Source: Fodinibius halophilus (lineage in GTDB: Bacteria; Bacteroidota; Rhodothermia; Balneolales; Balneolaceae). Taken from it: a stretch of 64,000 bases of DNA. The notes under the pieces are model-generated. The model searched no databases. It saw nothing but the letters and a program-made list of their open reading frames with translations, and had not been told where the DNA came from. The position numbers were made by a program, and so were the translations under genes. Position 1 is the first letter of the stretch, and each line of letters opens with the position of its first letter. The stretch spans positions 1 to 64,000 of the forward strand of contig NZ_JAALLS010000005.1 of the NCBI RefSeq assembly GCF_011059105.1, written 5' to 3'. Positions 44,231 through 53,873 of this stretch are shown here, one piece after another.

Positions 44231-44518
44231 TTAGTTATACAGTGACTCGATGGTTTTTGCGAGCGTAATATCTTTTCCGGTTACCTTGCCGCCGGCATCG
44301 TGTGTGCTCAGCGAGATGTTAACCGTATTATAAACGTTAAAAATTTCTGGGTGATGAACCTGCTCTTCGGCTTCAAAAGCGATCCGATTAATAAATGCTA
44401 CCGCATCGCGAAAATTATCGAAACTAAATTCTTTGCTGATCTTATCATTTGCATGTTCCCAACCGGGAAGACTCCCCAGTTCATCTGCAATCTTATTATC
44501 AGAAAGTGGTTCAGCCAT
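44231..44518 (-). CDS. phhB: Pterin-4a-carbinolamine dehydratase
   Basis: 95 residues, the normal size. It dehydrates 4a-hydroxytetrahydrobiopterin; the catalytic pattern HHPEIFNVYNTVNISLSTHDAGG (two His then Thr-His-Asp) is intact, as is the GWEH N-terminal strand. It is embedded between nuoM (4 nt) and nuoN (8 nt), so certainly co-transcribed with complex I genes. No phenylalanine hydroxylase is in the window; many bacteria have the dehydratase in other roles. Confidence 0.93.
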   Translation of the reverse strand: MAEPLSDNKIADELGSLPGWEHANDKISKEFSFDNFRDAVAFINRIAFEAEEQVHHPEIFNVYNTVNISLSTHDAGGKVTGKDITLAKTIESLYN

Positions 44519-44522
44519 TGTA

Positions 44523-46130
44523 CTATTTATTTTTTGTTTTAGATGCTAATTCATCTGTTACATCATACAATGTTGAAGCCCATTGTGGTAGTTCCTGAGA
44601 GTTTGCTGACTGTTTGATAGCCATTCTCTTTTCGTTGGATGATTCAAGCAGTTCCTGCACTTGTGCCTCAGAATACTGGGTGAAATCTACAGGTCTGATA
44701 CCGATCCAGATCATAAAAACAACTAACGGTACCAATAGACCAATCTCCCGGGCATTTAAATCTACCAGTTTCTCGTGCTTCTCATGCTTAAGCGGGCCAA
44801 ACATCACACGCTGATACATCCAAAGCATATAAACAGCCGCTAAAATCACTCCCAGTGCGGCAAATACTACAAAAGCGTTTTGCGGTAGCACTTCGGAACT
44901 AAAGGTTCCATTTAAGATCAAGAACTCGCCAATAAATCCGTTTAAGCCAGGCAATCCTATAGATGCCAATGTTGCAATCATAAACATGACCGCAAAGACG
45001 GGGACTACCTTAGCAATTCCACCATAATCTTTTATCTGGCGTGTATGGGTACGATCATATATCATTCCCACAATAAGGAAGAGGGCACCTGTTGAGAGCC
45101 CGTGATTAATCATTTGTATAAGTGCTCCCTGCACTGCGATAGTGTTGAAAGCAAAAAGCCCCAATACTACAAAACCAAGGTGGCTCACAGAGGAATAGGC
45201 AACAAGTTTCTTGACATCTTTCTGCACCATAGCCACCAACGCTCCATAAATAATTCCAATAACTGCCAGCGTTGCTAAATAAGGAGCAAATTCAACAAAC
45301 GCATTCGGGAAAAGCGGCAAACAGATTCTTAATAATCCATATGTACCCATCTTCAACATAATAGCAGCCAGTACTACAGAACCTGCAGTAGGAGCTTCGG
45401 TGTGCGCATACGGCAACCAGGTATGGAAGGGAAACAGCGGAACCTTAATACAAAAGGCTAATGAAAATGCTAAGAATAAATATGTTTGTTCAACCAGCCC
45501 AATTTGGTAGGTATCCCCGGAGAGGAATCTCCAATCAGTAGAAAATTGATATCCATCAATAAATGACCCTGCATCGTAGCCAACATAGATCAAACCTACG
45601 AGCATGATCAAAGAACCAACCAGGGTATAAACAAAGAACTTTATAGTGGCATGGATACGATTCTTTCCACCCCAAATACCGATCAAGAAATACATTGGGA
45701 TTAGCGAAAGCTCGAAGAACACATAAAATACGATAAGATCGAGCGATGCAAAGACTCCCATCGAGGCCGTCTGCAACAAAAGCAACATGGAATAATAACC
45801 GGCCAAGTGCTTTTTAACTGAATCCCAGGAAGATAAAATTACAATGGGTCCCATTAGGGTCGTTAGCATAAAGAGCAGAAGACTCAACCCATCAAGTCCC
45901 AACAGGTATTTTATATCCAGTCCTGTTAATACGGGATTACCCTCTGTCAAATATTGCGCAGTAGAGGAATTAGCAATATCAAAATTAAACAGTAACGGCA
46001 GGGATAATGCGAATGTCGCCGTTGTGACGATCAGGCTTATCCATTTAGTAGCTTTGTCACTGCGGACAGCCAAAATTGCGGCAATCCCTGCTAGTGGTAA
46101 ATAAATACAAATATTTAAGAGTAACTCCAT
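44523..46130 (-). CDS. nuoM: NADH-quinone oxidoreductase subunit M
   Basis: 535 residues; antiporter-like membrane subunit of complex I with the characteristic ELSLIPMYFLIGIWGG (conserved Glu), FHTWLPYAHTEAPTAGSV and KLVAYSSVSHLGFVVLGL motifs. 13 nt after nuoL. C-terminal 45 residues form a charged cytosolic tail longer than in E. coli. Confidence 0.95.
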   Translation of the reverse strand: MELLLNICIYLPLAGIAAILAVRSDKATKWISLIVTTATFALSLPLLFNFDIANSSTAQYLTEGNPVLTGLDIKYLLGLDGLSLLLFMLTTLMGPIVILSSWDSVKKHLAGYYSMLLLLQTASMGVFASLDLIVFYVFFELSLIPMYFLIGIWGGKNRIHATIKFFVYTLVGSLIMLVGLIYVGYDAGSFIDGYQFSTDWRFLSGDTYQIGLVEQTYLFLAFSLAFCIKVPLFPFHTWLPYAHTEAPTAGSVVLAAIMLKMGTYGLLRICLPLFPNAFVEFAPYLATLAVIGIIYGALVAMVQKDVKKLVAYSSVSHLGFVVLGLFAFNTIAVQGALIQMINHGLSTGALFLIVGMIYDRTHTRQIKDYGGIAKVVPVFAVMFMIATLASIGLPGLNGFIGEFLILNGTFSSEVLPQNAFVVFAALGVILAAVYMLWMYQRVMFGPLKHEKHEKLVDLNAREIGLLVPLVVFMIWIGIRPVDFTQYSEAQVQELLESSNEKRMAIKQSANSQELPQWASTLYDVTDELASKTKNK

Positions 46131-46143
46131 TATCAGTTCTTTT

Positions 46144-48165
46144 TTACAGGATCAACATACTTAGTACAAGAATAACTCCGAGAACAAGTGCCAGCGCATA
46201 GGTACTGGTAACACCGGTTTGGATATAGCGGAAGACACTTCCGAAAAGTCGAACAACGCCCCCTACTGTATTTACAATACCGTCAACAACCTTCATGTCA
46301 AATTTCGCAAGTCCTTTTTCTGACATACGAACAACAGGATTTACAACTACGCCCTCATAAAATTCATCGAGGTTGTATTTCTCTTTCCAAGTCTGATACA
46401 AGGCTCCAAATCGATCGGCAAGCTTGGCATCAGACTCTTCGGTAGCTCCGCTCCCGTACATGCGATAGGCAACAAAAACACCGGCAACAGCGATAGCAAT
46501 GGAAACAAACATCAGTATCCATTCGGCAGAATGTGAAAGCGTAAGCCCATAATCTGCGGTTACCGTGTACAACCAATTATGCAAAAGATTGATATGCTCC
46601 TCTTGGTGGGTAAAGGTTGCCAACAAAAAGTTGGGAACTCCCAAAAATCCGCCAACAACCGACAACCCACCTAACGTCCAGAGTGGAATCGTCATCGTCT
46701 TAGGACTCTCGTGCAAATATTTTTCCGCTCCGGCAGCTTCACTAATCTTTTCCGGCAGTTTAAAAGATCCGTTAAAGGTTCCGAAAGTGAGGCGGAACAT
46801 ATAGAAGGCTGTTAAGAATGCGGTCACAATTCCTACGCCCCAAAGGAGCAAGTACAACGAACCGGCGAACTCACCAAAGCCGGCATTGAAAGTAAACGCT
46901 AATATTTCATCCTTTGAGAAAAAACCTGCCAGAGGCGGTATCCCTGCAATGGCAATAGTCGCAATTAAAAATGTCTTATAGGTAGATGGCATATATTCTT
47001 TAAGCCCACCCATAAAACGCATATCCTGTGGATCAAAATGCACATCCTTACCTTCATCATGTAATCCATGCTCTACATGCTCCATAGCATGAATTACAGA
47101 TCCGGACCCAAGGAAGAGACAAGCTTTAAAGAAAGCGTGCGTCACAACATGGAACATGGCAGCAGTAAATGCACCGGATCCAAGCGCCAAAAACATATAA
47201 CCGAGCTGCGAAACGGTTGAATAGGCCAACACCCTTTTAATATCGTTCTGTGTAATCGCAATAGTAGCAGCAACAATTGCTGTTAACGCGCCCACAACAG
47301 CGACAATCATCATTAATTCCGGAGATAGCACAAACATTTCGGACATCCGAGAAATCAGGTATATACCTGAAGTTACCATCGTAGCGGCGTGGATAAGAGC
47401 AGAAACAGAAGTCGGTCCGGCCATCGCATCAGGCAACCACACAAAAAGTGGTATCTGTGCACTCTTACCGGTCGCTCCAATCAACATCAACAAACCGATC
47501 CAGAAAGTATCATCTGCAGGTATAGCCTCGAGGTTTGCAAGTACTACATCGAAATCAAGACTGCCCACATGCTGAAACATCAAGAACATGGCAACAAGAA
47601 ATGCAAAGTCCCCTACCCTGTTATACCAAAACGCTTTGCTCCCGGCGGCGGAATTTGCCATATCTGTGTACCAGAATCCGATAAGCAGGTATGAACACAA
47701 GCCAACGCCTTCCCAACCTAAGAATAGCAGCAGCATATTGTCTGCTAACACGAGATTGAGCATTGCAAAAATAAAGAGGTTCAGGTAAGCAAAGAACTTC
47801 CAATATCCTTCATCGTGCCACATATAGCCGATAGAATACAGGTGGATCAAAAACCCAACCCCTGTCACTACCAAGGCCATCATTATAGAAAGCTGGTCCA
47901 GCTGATAGGCAATATCTACACTAAAAGACCCAACTTCGATCCAAGTGAAGAGTTCGGCAAAAATAGGTTCTGATCCCTGCCCCATATTTACAAAAAAGTA
48001 AACGGCTATGGCAAAAGGAATAAAGACTGCGAGATTTGAAATCGCTCCAATAAGTCCCTTCTTATCGCGAAAAGACTCGGAGTATAGACCCAGCAGGCCA
48101 TTGATCAGAAATCCCAACAGTGGGAAGAGAATAATAAGCGTAGTAAGCGTAGTTGCAGAATCCAT
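46144..48165 (-). CDS. nuoL: NADH-quinone oxidoreductase subunit L
   Basis: 673 residues; the largest antiporter-like subunit, including the C-terminal lateral helix. Diagnostic motifs LFLGWEGVGLCSYLLIGFWY, PLFVWLPDAMAGPTSVSALIHAATMV and KRVLAYSTVSQLGYMFLALG. It heads its own block: 260 bp and a terminator lie between it and nuoK. Confidence 0.96.
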   Translation of the reverse strand: MDSATTLTTLIILFPLLGFLINGLLGLYSESFRDKKGLIGAISNLAVFIPFAIAVYFFVNMGQGSEPIFAELFTWIEVGSFSVDIAYQLDQLSIMMALVVTGVGFLIHLYSIGYMWHDEGYWKFFAYLNLFIFAMLNLVLADNMLLLFLGWEGVGLCSYLLIGFWYTDMANSAAGSKAFWYNRVGDFAFLVAMFLMFQHVGSLDFDVVLANLEAIPADDTFWIGLLMLIGATGKSAQIPLFVWLPDAMAGPTSVSALIHAATMVTSGIYLISRMSEMFVLSPELMMIVAVVGALTAIVAATIAITQNDIKRVLAYSTVSQLGYMFLALGSGAFTAAMFHVVTHAFFKACLFLGSGSVIHAMEHVEHGLHDEGKDVHFDPQDMRFMGGLKEYMPSTYKTFLIATIAIAGIPPLAGFFSKDEILAFTFNAGFGEFAGSLYLLLWGVGIVTAFLTAFYMFRLTFGTFNGSFKLPEKISEAAGAEKYLHESPKTMTIPLWTLGGLSVVGGFLGVPNFLLATFTHQEEHINLLHNWLYTVTADYGLTLSHSAEWILMFVSIAIAVAGVFVAYRMYGSGATEESDAKLADRFGALYQTWKEKYNLDEFYEGVVVNPVVRMSEKGLAKFDMKVVDGIVNTVGGVVRLFGSVFRYIQTGVTSTYALALVLGVILVLSMLIL

Positions 48166-48373
48166 TAACTATGATCTTTCAGATTTGTATCCTCATACAA
48201 TTTTCGGCCCAAATGTAGCCATTACCCTAAATTTTCCCAAGGGTAAATTCACAAGTGGCAAAGATACAAAAAAGTGAGTGAAGGTAAAGAGTTTTATTAC
48301 TGTTTAGACCCATTTTAGAAACAGCCATTTTCGCTTCTAAGAAATCTAATTTGATCACTTTCTAAATAAAAAA

Positions 48374-48395
48374 GGCGGCCTACAACAAGGCCGCC
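48374..48395 (-). terminator. Terminator between nuoK and nuoL
   Basis: ggcggcct (48374-48381) and aggccgcc (48388-48395) form an eight-pair GC stem with a 6-nt loop, followed on the minus strand by TTTTTT. It should uncouple nuoLM-phhB-nuoN from nuoJK. Confidence 0.85.
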
Positions 48396-48425
48396 AATAA
48401 TGAACTAAACTTTCAGGAGTGTATA

Positions 48426-48728
48426 CTACCACCGAAGCAAATTGATCTTGCCAATATCCACCGAAAGGTTATTTCGGAAAATGGCAATAATGATGGCCAA
48501 TCCTACTACTGCTTCTGCTGCTGCAATCGCCAGTGAGAAGAAAACCAGTATTTGCCCATCAACATTTCCGTAGTGGCTACTAAATGAGATCAGCGATAAG
48601 TTTACCGCATTCAACATCAATTCTACGCACATAAATATTACAATGGCGTTTTTTCGAATCAATACACCAACAATTCCAATACAGAACAATAGCGCACTGA
48701 GCGCTAAGAACCAATCAATACCAATCAT
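48426..48728 (-). CDS. nuoK: NADH-quinone oxidoreductase subunit K
   Basis: 100 residues, three helices with the two conserved membrane Glu (IFMCVELMLNAVNL and AIAAAEAVVGLAI). Its start overlaps the stop of nuoJ by 4 bp (ATGA), indicating translational coupling. Confidence 0.95.
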   Translation of the reverse strand: MIGIDWFLALSALLFCIGIVGVLIRKNAIVIFMCVELMLNAVNLSLISFSSHYGNVDGQILVFFSLAIAAAEAVVGLAIIIAIFRNNLSVDIGKINLLRW

Positions 48729-49243
48729 TTATTACCCTCAGTTCTAACTTTATGTTGTGCTATCATTATCGCTCCATTCATAGCAGCGGTCAACAGCATA
48801 GCAATTATGTGAAAAGGAAGTATATACTTTGAAAAGAGCACATCCCCTATCGCTTCTACCGTTCCTGCCTGGGCCATTTCCGAAGAAATGGTCGGTAAGG
48901 TATCAGAAAAACTGCCAAGGCTGTATAAGATCTGAGCAAACACCCCTACTCCTAATAAGAAAGCTACAAAGTATTTTACGCGTAACTTACTAAAGAGACT
49001 TGTTTCCTCATCAACATTCAGGAGCATAATCACAAATAGGAATAACACCATAATAGCACCGGCATAGACCAGTACCTGTATTATTGCCAGAAATTGTGCC
49101 TGGAGTAACAAGAAAAGCCCTGCCAGCGACATCATATTTAGTACCAGGAAAAGCGCGCTATTGACGGTATTTTTACTGATTACCATCATCAGCGCAGAAG
49201 CAACGGCCAAAACGGCCAGAAAAATGAAGAAATACGTAATCAT
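48725..49243 (-). CDS. nuoJ: NADH-quinone oxidoreductase subunit J
   Basis: 172 residues; membrane subunit with the pi-bulge helix motif (QVLVYAGAIMVLFLFVIMLL) and five predicted helices. First gene of nuoJK; the genes for subunits A-I are not adjacent, since uppP precedes it. Confidence 0.94.
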   Translation of the reverse strand: MITYFFIFLAVLAVASALMMVISKNTVNSALFLVLNMMSLAGLFLLLQAQFLAIIQVLVYAGAIMVLFLFVIMLLNVDEETSLFSKLRVKYFVAFLLGVGVFAQILYSLGSFSDTLPTISSEMAQAGTVEAIGDVLFSKYILPFHIIAMLLTAAMNGAIMIAQHKVRTEGNK

Positions 49244-49362
49244 ATTTATCTATTTATTTTGGTGGCTTCAAAGGTAGATAAAATTAAAAACCTCATCAAC
49301 AAAAAAGCGAATTTGTTTCCATTCTTTATAAGCAACTTACTCTTGGCAAAGGCTAAATAAAA

Positions 49363-50178
49363 TTACCAAAAATAAATAAGGCCACATATGCCAATAATCC
49401 AACAATACCAGGCAAACGGATGAATTCCTTTTGTTCGGAGAAGGATAATCAAGTACTTCAATGCAATATATCCTGATACAAAAGAGGTAATAAAACCAAC
49501 CGCCAGATCCCAAAATGCGGCCATTGGGATACCTAACTCTATCATTGTTTTAACTTCCAAGAGCATGGCCCCGGCAATAACGGGAATAACCATCAAGAAA
49601 GAAAAATTTGCTACCTCTTCTCTTTTTATCCCCAAATAAAGCCCCAATGAAATGGTTGAGCCCGACCGGCTGATGCCTGGCAAAATGGCAAAGGCCTGCG
49701 CAAGACCAATACCAAAGGCACTGCCGGCACCTAAATTGTTGGGGAACCTTGTTCTAAACTTGGTGGCAAACAATATACCCCCTGTTACCAAGAGCATAAT
49801 TGAAACCATAAATGGATTAAGAAACACATTCTCAATGGTATCCTTCAGCGTCAAACCCACAATAAGTGCGGGAATCATACTCAGTAAAATAAAGCCACTA
49901 AGTTTGATGTTACTGTCAGTAGATAGTTTATTGGAAAAATCAGAGGGATTAATAAGTAATTCCCAAAGCGAGCTCAATATGCTGGTAATCTTTTTGCGAT
50001 AGTAGATGAGGATACTGCACAGAGTACCAAAGTGCACAACAACCTCAAATGTAATACTTTTACCCAGCTCTCTACCGAGCAAAGCCTTTCCTAATACGAG
50101 GTGTCCTGAGCTGCTAATGGGAAGGAATTCTGTTAATCCCTGAATGAGTCCTAATAAAAAAGAATCTATGATTTCCAT
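49363..50178 (-). CDS. uppP: Undecaprenyl-diphosphatase
   Basis: 271 residues, multi-pass membrane protein. Recycles the lipid carrier for peptidoglycan and glycan export by removing one phosphate from undecaprenyl diphosphate. Both consensus regions are present: GLTEFLPISSSGHL (catalytic Glu) and PGISRSGSTI (phosphate loop). Divergent from the MoxR gene with an 84-bp gap. Confidence 0.95.
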   Translation of the reverse strand: MEIIDSFLLGLIQGLTEFLPISSSGHLVLGKALLGRELGKSITFEVVVHFGTLCSILIYYRKKITSILSSLWELLINPSDFSNKLSTDSNIKLSGFILLSMIPALIVGLTLKDTIENVFLNPFMVSIMLLVTGGILFATKFRTRFPNNLGAGSAFGIGLAQAFAILPGISRSGSTISLGLYLGIKREEVANFSFLMVIPVIAGAMLLEVKTMIELGIPMAAFWDLAVGFITSFVSGYIALKYLIILLRTKGIHPFAWYCWIIGICGLIYFW

Positions 50179-50262
50179 TTATTACCTTTAGGCGTTTATA
50201 TTAGAGCGAAAGAAAATAGTTATAACTCATTTGAATTCTAAATTAACAATCGAACTTCTGCT

Positions 50263-51270
50263 ATGGAGAACCCTTCAACATCAGTAGATATGCAAGAACT
50301 GGGCGAAAAAATTAAAAAGTCCAGTGCCTTTATTGAAGATATTTACAAGGAATTGGATAAAGTTATCGTCGGACAGCGCTATATGATAGACCGGCTGCTT
50401 ACTGGTTTACTTTCTGATGGGCACGTACTGCTCGAAGGGGTACCCGGCCTTGCCAAAACCCTAACCGTATCTTCACTGGCAAAAGTAATTAACACTAAAT
50501 TTCAACGCCTGCAATTTACCCCTGACCTACTTCCTGCAGACCTTATCGGTACACTTATTTACAACCAAAAAGAAGCTGAGTTCACGGTAAAGAAGGGCCC
50601 TATTTTTGCGAATATTATTTTAGCGGATGAGATCAACCGATCTCCTGCCAAAGTTCAGAGTGCACTCTTGGAAGCTATGCAGGAGCAACAAGTTACCATT
50701 GGAGAAGAAACGTTTAAGCTTGACGATCCTTTTCTGGCACTGGCAACTCAAAACCCGGTTGAGCAAGAAGGTACCTATCCCCTGCCCGAAGCCCAGGTCG
50801 ATCGTTTTATGATGAAAATCAAGATCGACTACCCCAATGAAAGTGAAGAGCTTGAAATTATGCGCCGGATGGCCAAGACCGGGCAACAAGAAGAGTTAAA
50901 ACCTGTTATTACGGTTGATAAAGTATTGGAGGCTCGTGAGGTCATTAATGAAATCTATATTGATGAAAAGGTTGAGCAGTATATTATAGATCTTGTTTTT
51001 GCAACCCGAAATCCTGAAAAGTATAATCTCGATGACCTATCTGATCTGATTAATTTCGGTGCTTCTCCCCGTGCTTCTATTAACCTAAACCTGGCGGCTC
51101 GGGCACACGCTTTTATGGCACATCGTGCTTACGTAACCCCCGAAGATGTGCGAACCATAGCGATGGATGTGCTTCGCCATCGTATCATCCCTACTTTTGA
51201 GGCAGAAGCAGAAAATATCACTTCTGAAGATCTTATTGATAAAATTATGTCTTCGGTACAAGTGCCATAG
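50263..51270 (+). CDS. MoxR family AAA+ ATPase
   Basis: 335 residues with Walker A LLEGVPGLAKT, Walker B IILADEINRS and the MoxR motif ATQNPVEQEGTYPLPEAQVDRFM; a lid domain follows. MoxR chaperones usually act with VWA or DUF58 proteins, but none is adjacent here: the next gene is a small unknown one and then a convergent rpsA. The start is ATG 50263-50265. Confidence 0.93.
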   Translation: MENPSTSVDMQELGEKIKKSSAFIEDIYKELDKVIVGQRYMIDRLLTGLLSDGHVLLEGVPGLAKTLTVSSLAKVINTKFQRLQFTPDLLPADLIGTLIYNQKEAEFTVKKGPIFANIILADEINRSPAKVQSALLEAMQEQQVTIGEETFKLDDPFLALATQNPVEQEGTYPLPEAQVDRFMMKIKIDYPNESEELEIMRRMAKTGQQEELKPVITVDKVLEAREVINEIYIDEKVEQYIIDLVFATRNPEKYNLDDLSDLINFGASPRASINLNLAARAHAFMAHRAYVTPEDVRTIAMDVLRHRIIPTFEAEAENITSEDLIDKIMSSVQVP

Positions 51271-51435
51271 ACTCCATTTCAGCTCGATTTTGAAAGCCTG
51301 TAAGGTTTATTGCTAATATATATTTGTTGTGTATGTTAGTTTCTAAATAAGCTTTACGGGCTTTTCTATTTTACATTTGAAACTATTCTGATCTCTTTAT
51401 TACTTAATATCACTTGTTAACTCAATCCACTATTT

Positions 51436-51690
51436 ATGGATATCAATTTTGTCTCTCGAAAAGACATTAACATCTCCAAGAAGAGCTCTTCAAAGTACAG
51501 GCCGCTTCTAGAAGCTATCCAACAGCTAGAAGCCGGGGGCAAAGCGATTCAGGTTTCTTATGATGACAAAGCGGAACTTAACTCTATGCGTAATGTTATA
51601 TACAGCTATAATCGGCAGGAAAACGAAAACGTAAAAACCAGCAAACACCCTGATAAAAAGGTAGTCTTCTTTTTTTTAGAAGATGAATAG
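51436..51690 (+). CDS. Unknown 84-aa protein
   Basis: MDINFVSRKDINISKKSS at the N-terminus, no signal peptide, no Cys, charged, ending in the hydrophobic-acidic VVFFFLEDE. It lies 165 bp after the MoxR gene and ends just before a strong terminator. No family recognised; coding status is supported by the full start-to-terminator layout but not by homology. Confidence 0.55.
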   Translation: MDINFVSRKDINISKKSSSKYRPLLEAIQQLEAGGKAIQVSYDDKAELNSMRNVIYSYNRQENENVKTSKHPDKKVVFFFLEDE

Positions 51691-51713
51691 TGTCAAGAAT
51701 CTTTTAATAAAAG

Positions 51714-51747
51714 AAAAGGCCCGGTGTGGATCCACACCGGGCCTTTT
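51714..51747. terminator. Strong bidirectional terminator between convergent genes
   Basis: aaaaggcccggtgtgga and its exact complement abut (a 34-bp palindrome, 51714-51747) with T-runs on both sides. It serves both the small 84-aa gene and rpsA. Confidence 0.9.
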
Positions 51748-51775
51748 TAATTTTTACCAAAGAGTGTATTCAATA

Positions 51776-53794
51776 CTACTCTTCTTGGTCATCAGCCTCT
51801 TCTTCCTTTTCAGCTTCTTCGGCTTCAGCTTGCTCACGGAACTTCCGTGCAGCCTCTTCCTTCTGCTTGTCAACCATCTGCTGCTTAAGATCAGCGAGAC
51901 CAGACATTTCACCAAGTGTAGGTGTACCTGTTTCGGTTGATTTTTTACTGCTGCTGCTCTCAGGCTTGCTTCGTTCCTTCTTCTCTTTAGGTTCAGAAGT
52001 CTCAGCTTTTTCAACGTCTTTCTCACGTTGACTGAGCGTAATGTTTTTGTTGGTTTCATCCAACTCAATTACAAACGCTTCTACACTGTCGCCATCTTCG
52101 AAGATTTCAGACGGCTCCCCGTCTTCTTCGGTCTTACTGGCTGGCAAGAAGCCTTCAAGTCCATGAGGCAGAGAAATAAAGGCACCTTTTTCGGTAGTCT
52201 TAGAGACTTCACCTTCGACCTTGTTTGTTCCGCCGTACTCTTCAGCGAATGTCTCCCAAGGGTTCTCTTCAATCTGCTTATGACCAAGTGTAATTCGACG
52301 ATTTTCAAAGTCGATCGCCAGAATAATAACTTCGATCTCTTCATCCTTGTCGATAACCTCGTTTGGATGATTGATTTTCTCAGTCCAGCTCAAGTCAGAG
52401 ATATGGATGAGTCCGTCAATACCGGGTTCGAGTTCAACAAACACACCGAAGTTGGTGAGGTTGCGAACAGTTCCCGTATGCTTGGATCCAACAGGATATC
52501 GCTTGTCGATATCTTCCCAAGGATCTTTTTCGAGCTGTTTAACACCAAGAGAAATTTTCTTCTCCGGTTCATTCACATTCAGTACAACACAGTCGATAAT
52601 ATCATTCTTGCTTACGAGCTGTGATGGGTGCTTAATGTGCTGTGTCCACGACATTTCACTAATGTGGATAAGCCCTTCAACACCTTTCTCAAGCTCAATA
52701 AATGCACCATAATCAGCGATAGAAACAACACGACCCTGCACCTGGATATTTTCAGGATACTTAAGGTCAATTTCGTTCCATGGATGTGGCTGCAACTGCT
52801 TGAGTCCGAGCGATACTCGCTTAGAATCTTCATCGAAGTCGATAACAGCGACGTTAAGTCGTTGATCCAGAGAAACGATCTCTTCGGGATGTTCAACACG
52901 TCCCCACGAAAGATCTGTAATGTGCAAGAGGCCGTCGACACCACCAAGATCGATAAAGACACCGAAATCGGTAATATTTTTGACAATACCTTCGAGTACC
53001 TGTCCTTCTTCAATAGTAGAAAGGATCTCTTCGCGCTGCTCTTCGAGATCAGACTCGATAAGTGCACGGTGAGATACAACGACATTTTCTGCCGACATGT
53101 TGAGTTTAACAACCTGGAATTCCATGGTTTTGCCCACATAAGCATCAAAGTCTCTTACCGGACGCACATCAATTTGCGATCCGGGTAAGAAGGCATCGAT
53201 CCCCATAATATCGGCAACCATACCGCCTTTAATACGACGCTTAATATGACCTTCCAGAACTTCGCCCGTTTCAGCAGCACGTTCAATAGTCTCCCAAGCG
53301 TGCAAGATATCAGCCTTGCGACGTGAAAGTATAAGTTGTCCTTCCTGATCTTCAACCTTATCAAGGAATACATCAACTTCATCACCCGGTTGAAGGTCTT
53401 CAACGACCTCATCAGGAAATTCATTTGCTTGTACAATTCCTTCGGATTTAAATCCGATATCAACAATTACGTAATCTTCATCAACAGAAACGACACGGCC
53501 CGTTACAATCTCTTTTTCTTCAATTTCATTGAGCGTGTCTTCATACATATCTGCAAGCTGATGAAATTCTTCATCAGAATAGTCTTCCGATGCAGCCTGC
53601 AATTGGTCATAAGTATAGGTTTTTTCACCCTCTTCTACATCGCCGGAGAATGAAGCAATTTCTTCAGCTTCCGGTTCCACACGTACTTCTTCTTCGGTGG
53701 TAGGGTCTATTGCAGCTTCTTCAGTAACCTCTTCTTGGGCTACTGTAGCCTGCTCTTCTTCGTTATTTTGTTCTTGTTTGGGTTCGTCTGTCAT
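51776..53794 (-). CDS. rpsA: 30S ribosomal protein S1
   Basis: 672 residues: an acidic N-terminal extension (1-80), six S1 RNA-binding domains (for example GIVKNITDFGVFIDLGGVDGLLHITDLSW and GRVVSIADYGAFIELEKGVEGLIHISEMSW), and a charged Glu/Lys/Ser-rich tail. It recruits mRNA to the ribosome, which matters more in lineages with weak Shine-Dalgarno use, as seen in this window. It follows cmk, the classical neighbour. Confidence 0.95.
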   Translation of the reverse strand: MTDEPKQEQNNEEEQATVAQEEVTEEAAIDPTTEEEVRVEPEAEEIASFSGDVEEGEKTYTYDQLQAASEDYSDEEFHQLADMYEDTLNEIEEKEIVTGRVVSVDEDYVIVDIGFKSEGIVQANEFPDEVVEDLQPGDEVDVFLDKVEDQEGQLILSRRKADILHAWETIERAAETGEVLEGHIKRRIKGGMVADIMGIDAFLPGSQIDVRPVRDFDAYVGKTMEFQVVKLNMSAENVVVSHRALIESDLEEQREEILSTIEEGQVLEGIVKNITDFGVFIDLGGVDGLLHITDLSWGRVEHPEEIVSLDQRLNVAVIDFDEDSKRVSLGLKQLQPHPWNEIDLKYPENIQVQGRVVSIADYGAFIELEKGVEGLIHISEMSWTQHIKHPSQLVSKNDIIDCVVLNVNEPEKKISLGVKQLEKDPWEDIDKRYPVGSKHTGTVRNLTNFGVFVELEPGIDGLIHISDLSWTEKINHPNEVIDKDEEIEVIILAIDFENRRITLGHKQIEENPWETFAEEYGGTNKVEGEVSKTTEKGAFISLPHGLEGFLPASKTEEDGEPSEIFEDGDSVEAFVIELDETNKNITLSQREKDVEKAETSEPKEKKERSKPESSSSKKSTETGTPTLGEMSGLADLKQQMVDKQKEEAARKFREQAEAEEAEKEEEADDQEE

Positions 53795-53873
53795 TATGTG
53801 TTTTAGTTAAAATTACCGCATCCCGAATAACTCGGGGTGGGATTAGTGTTCGTATTATAGTTTACATTCGTAT

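Noticed and set aside
52612-53188. Long open frames (178 and 186 aa) inside rpsA on both strands
   Set aside because: They overlap the six S1 domains of a real gene and show no family features; they arise from repetitive codon use.
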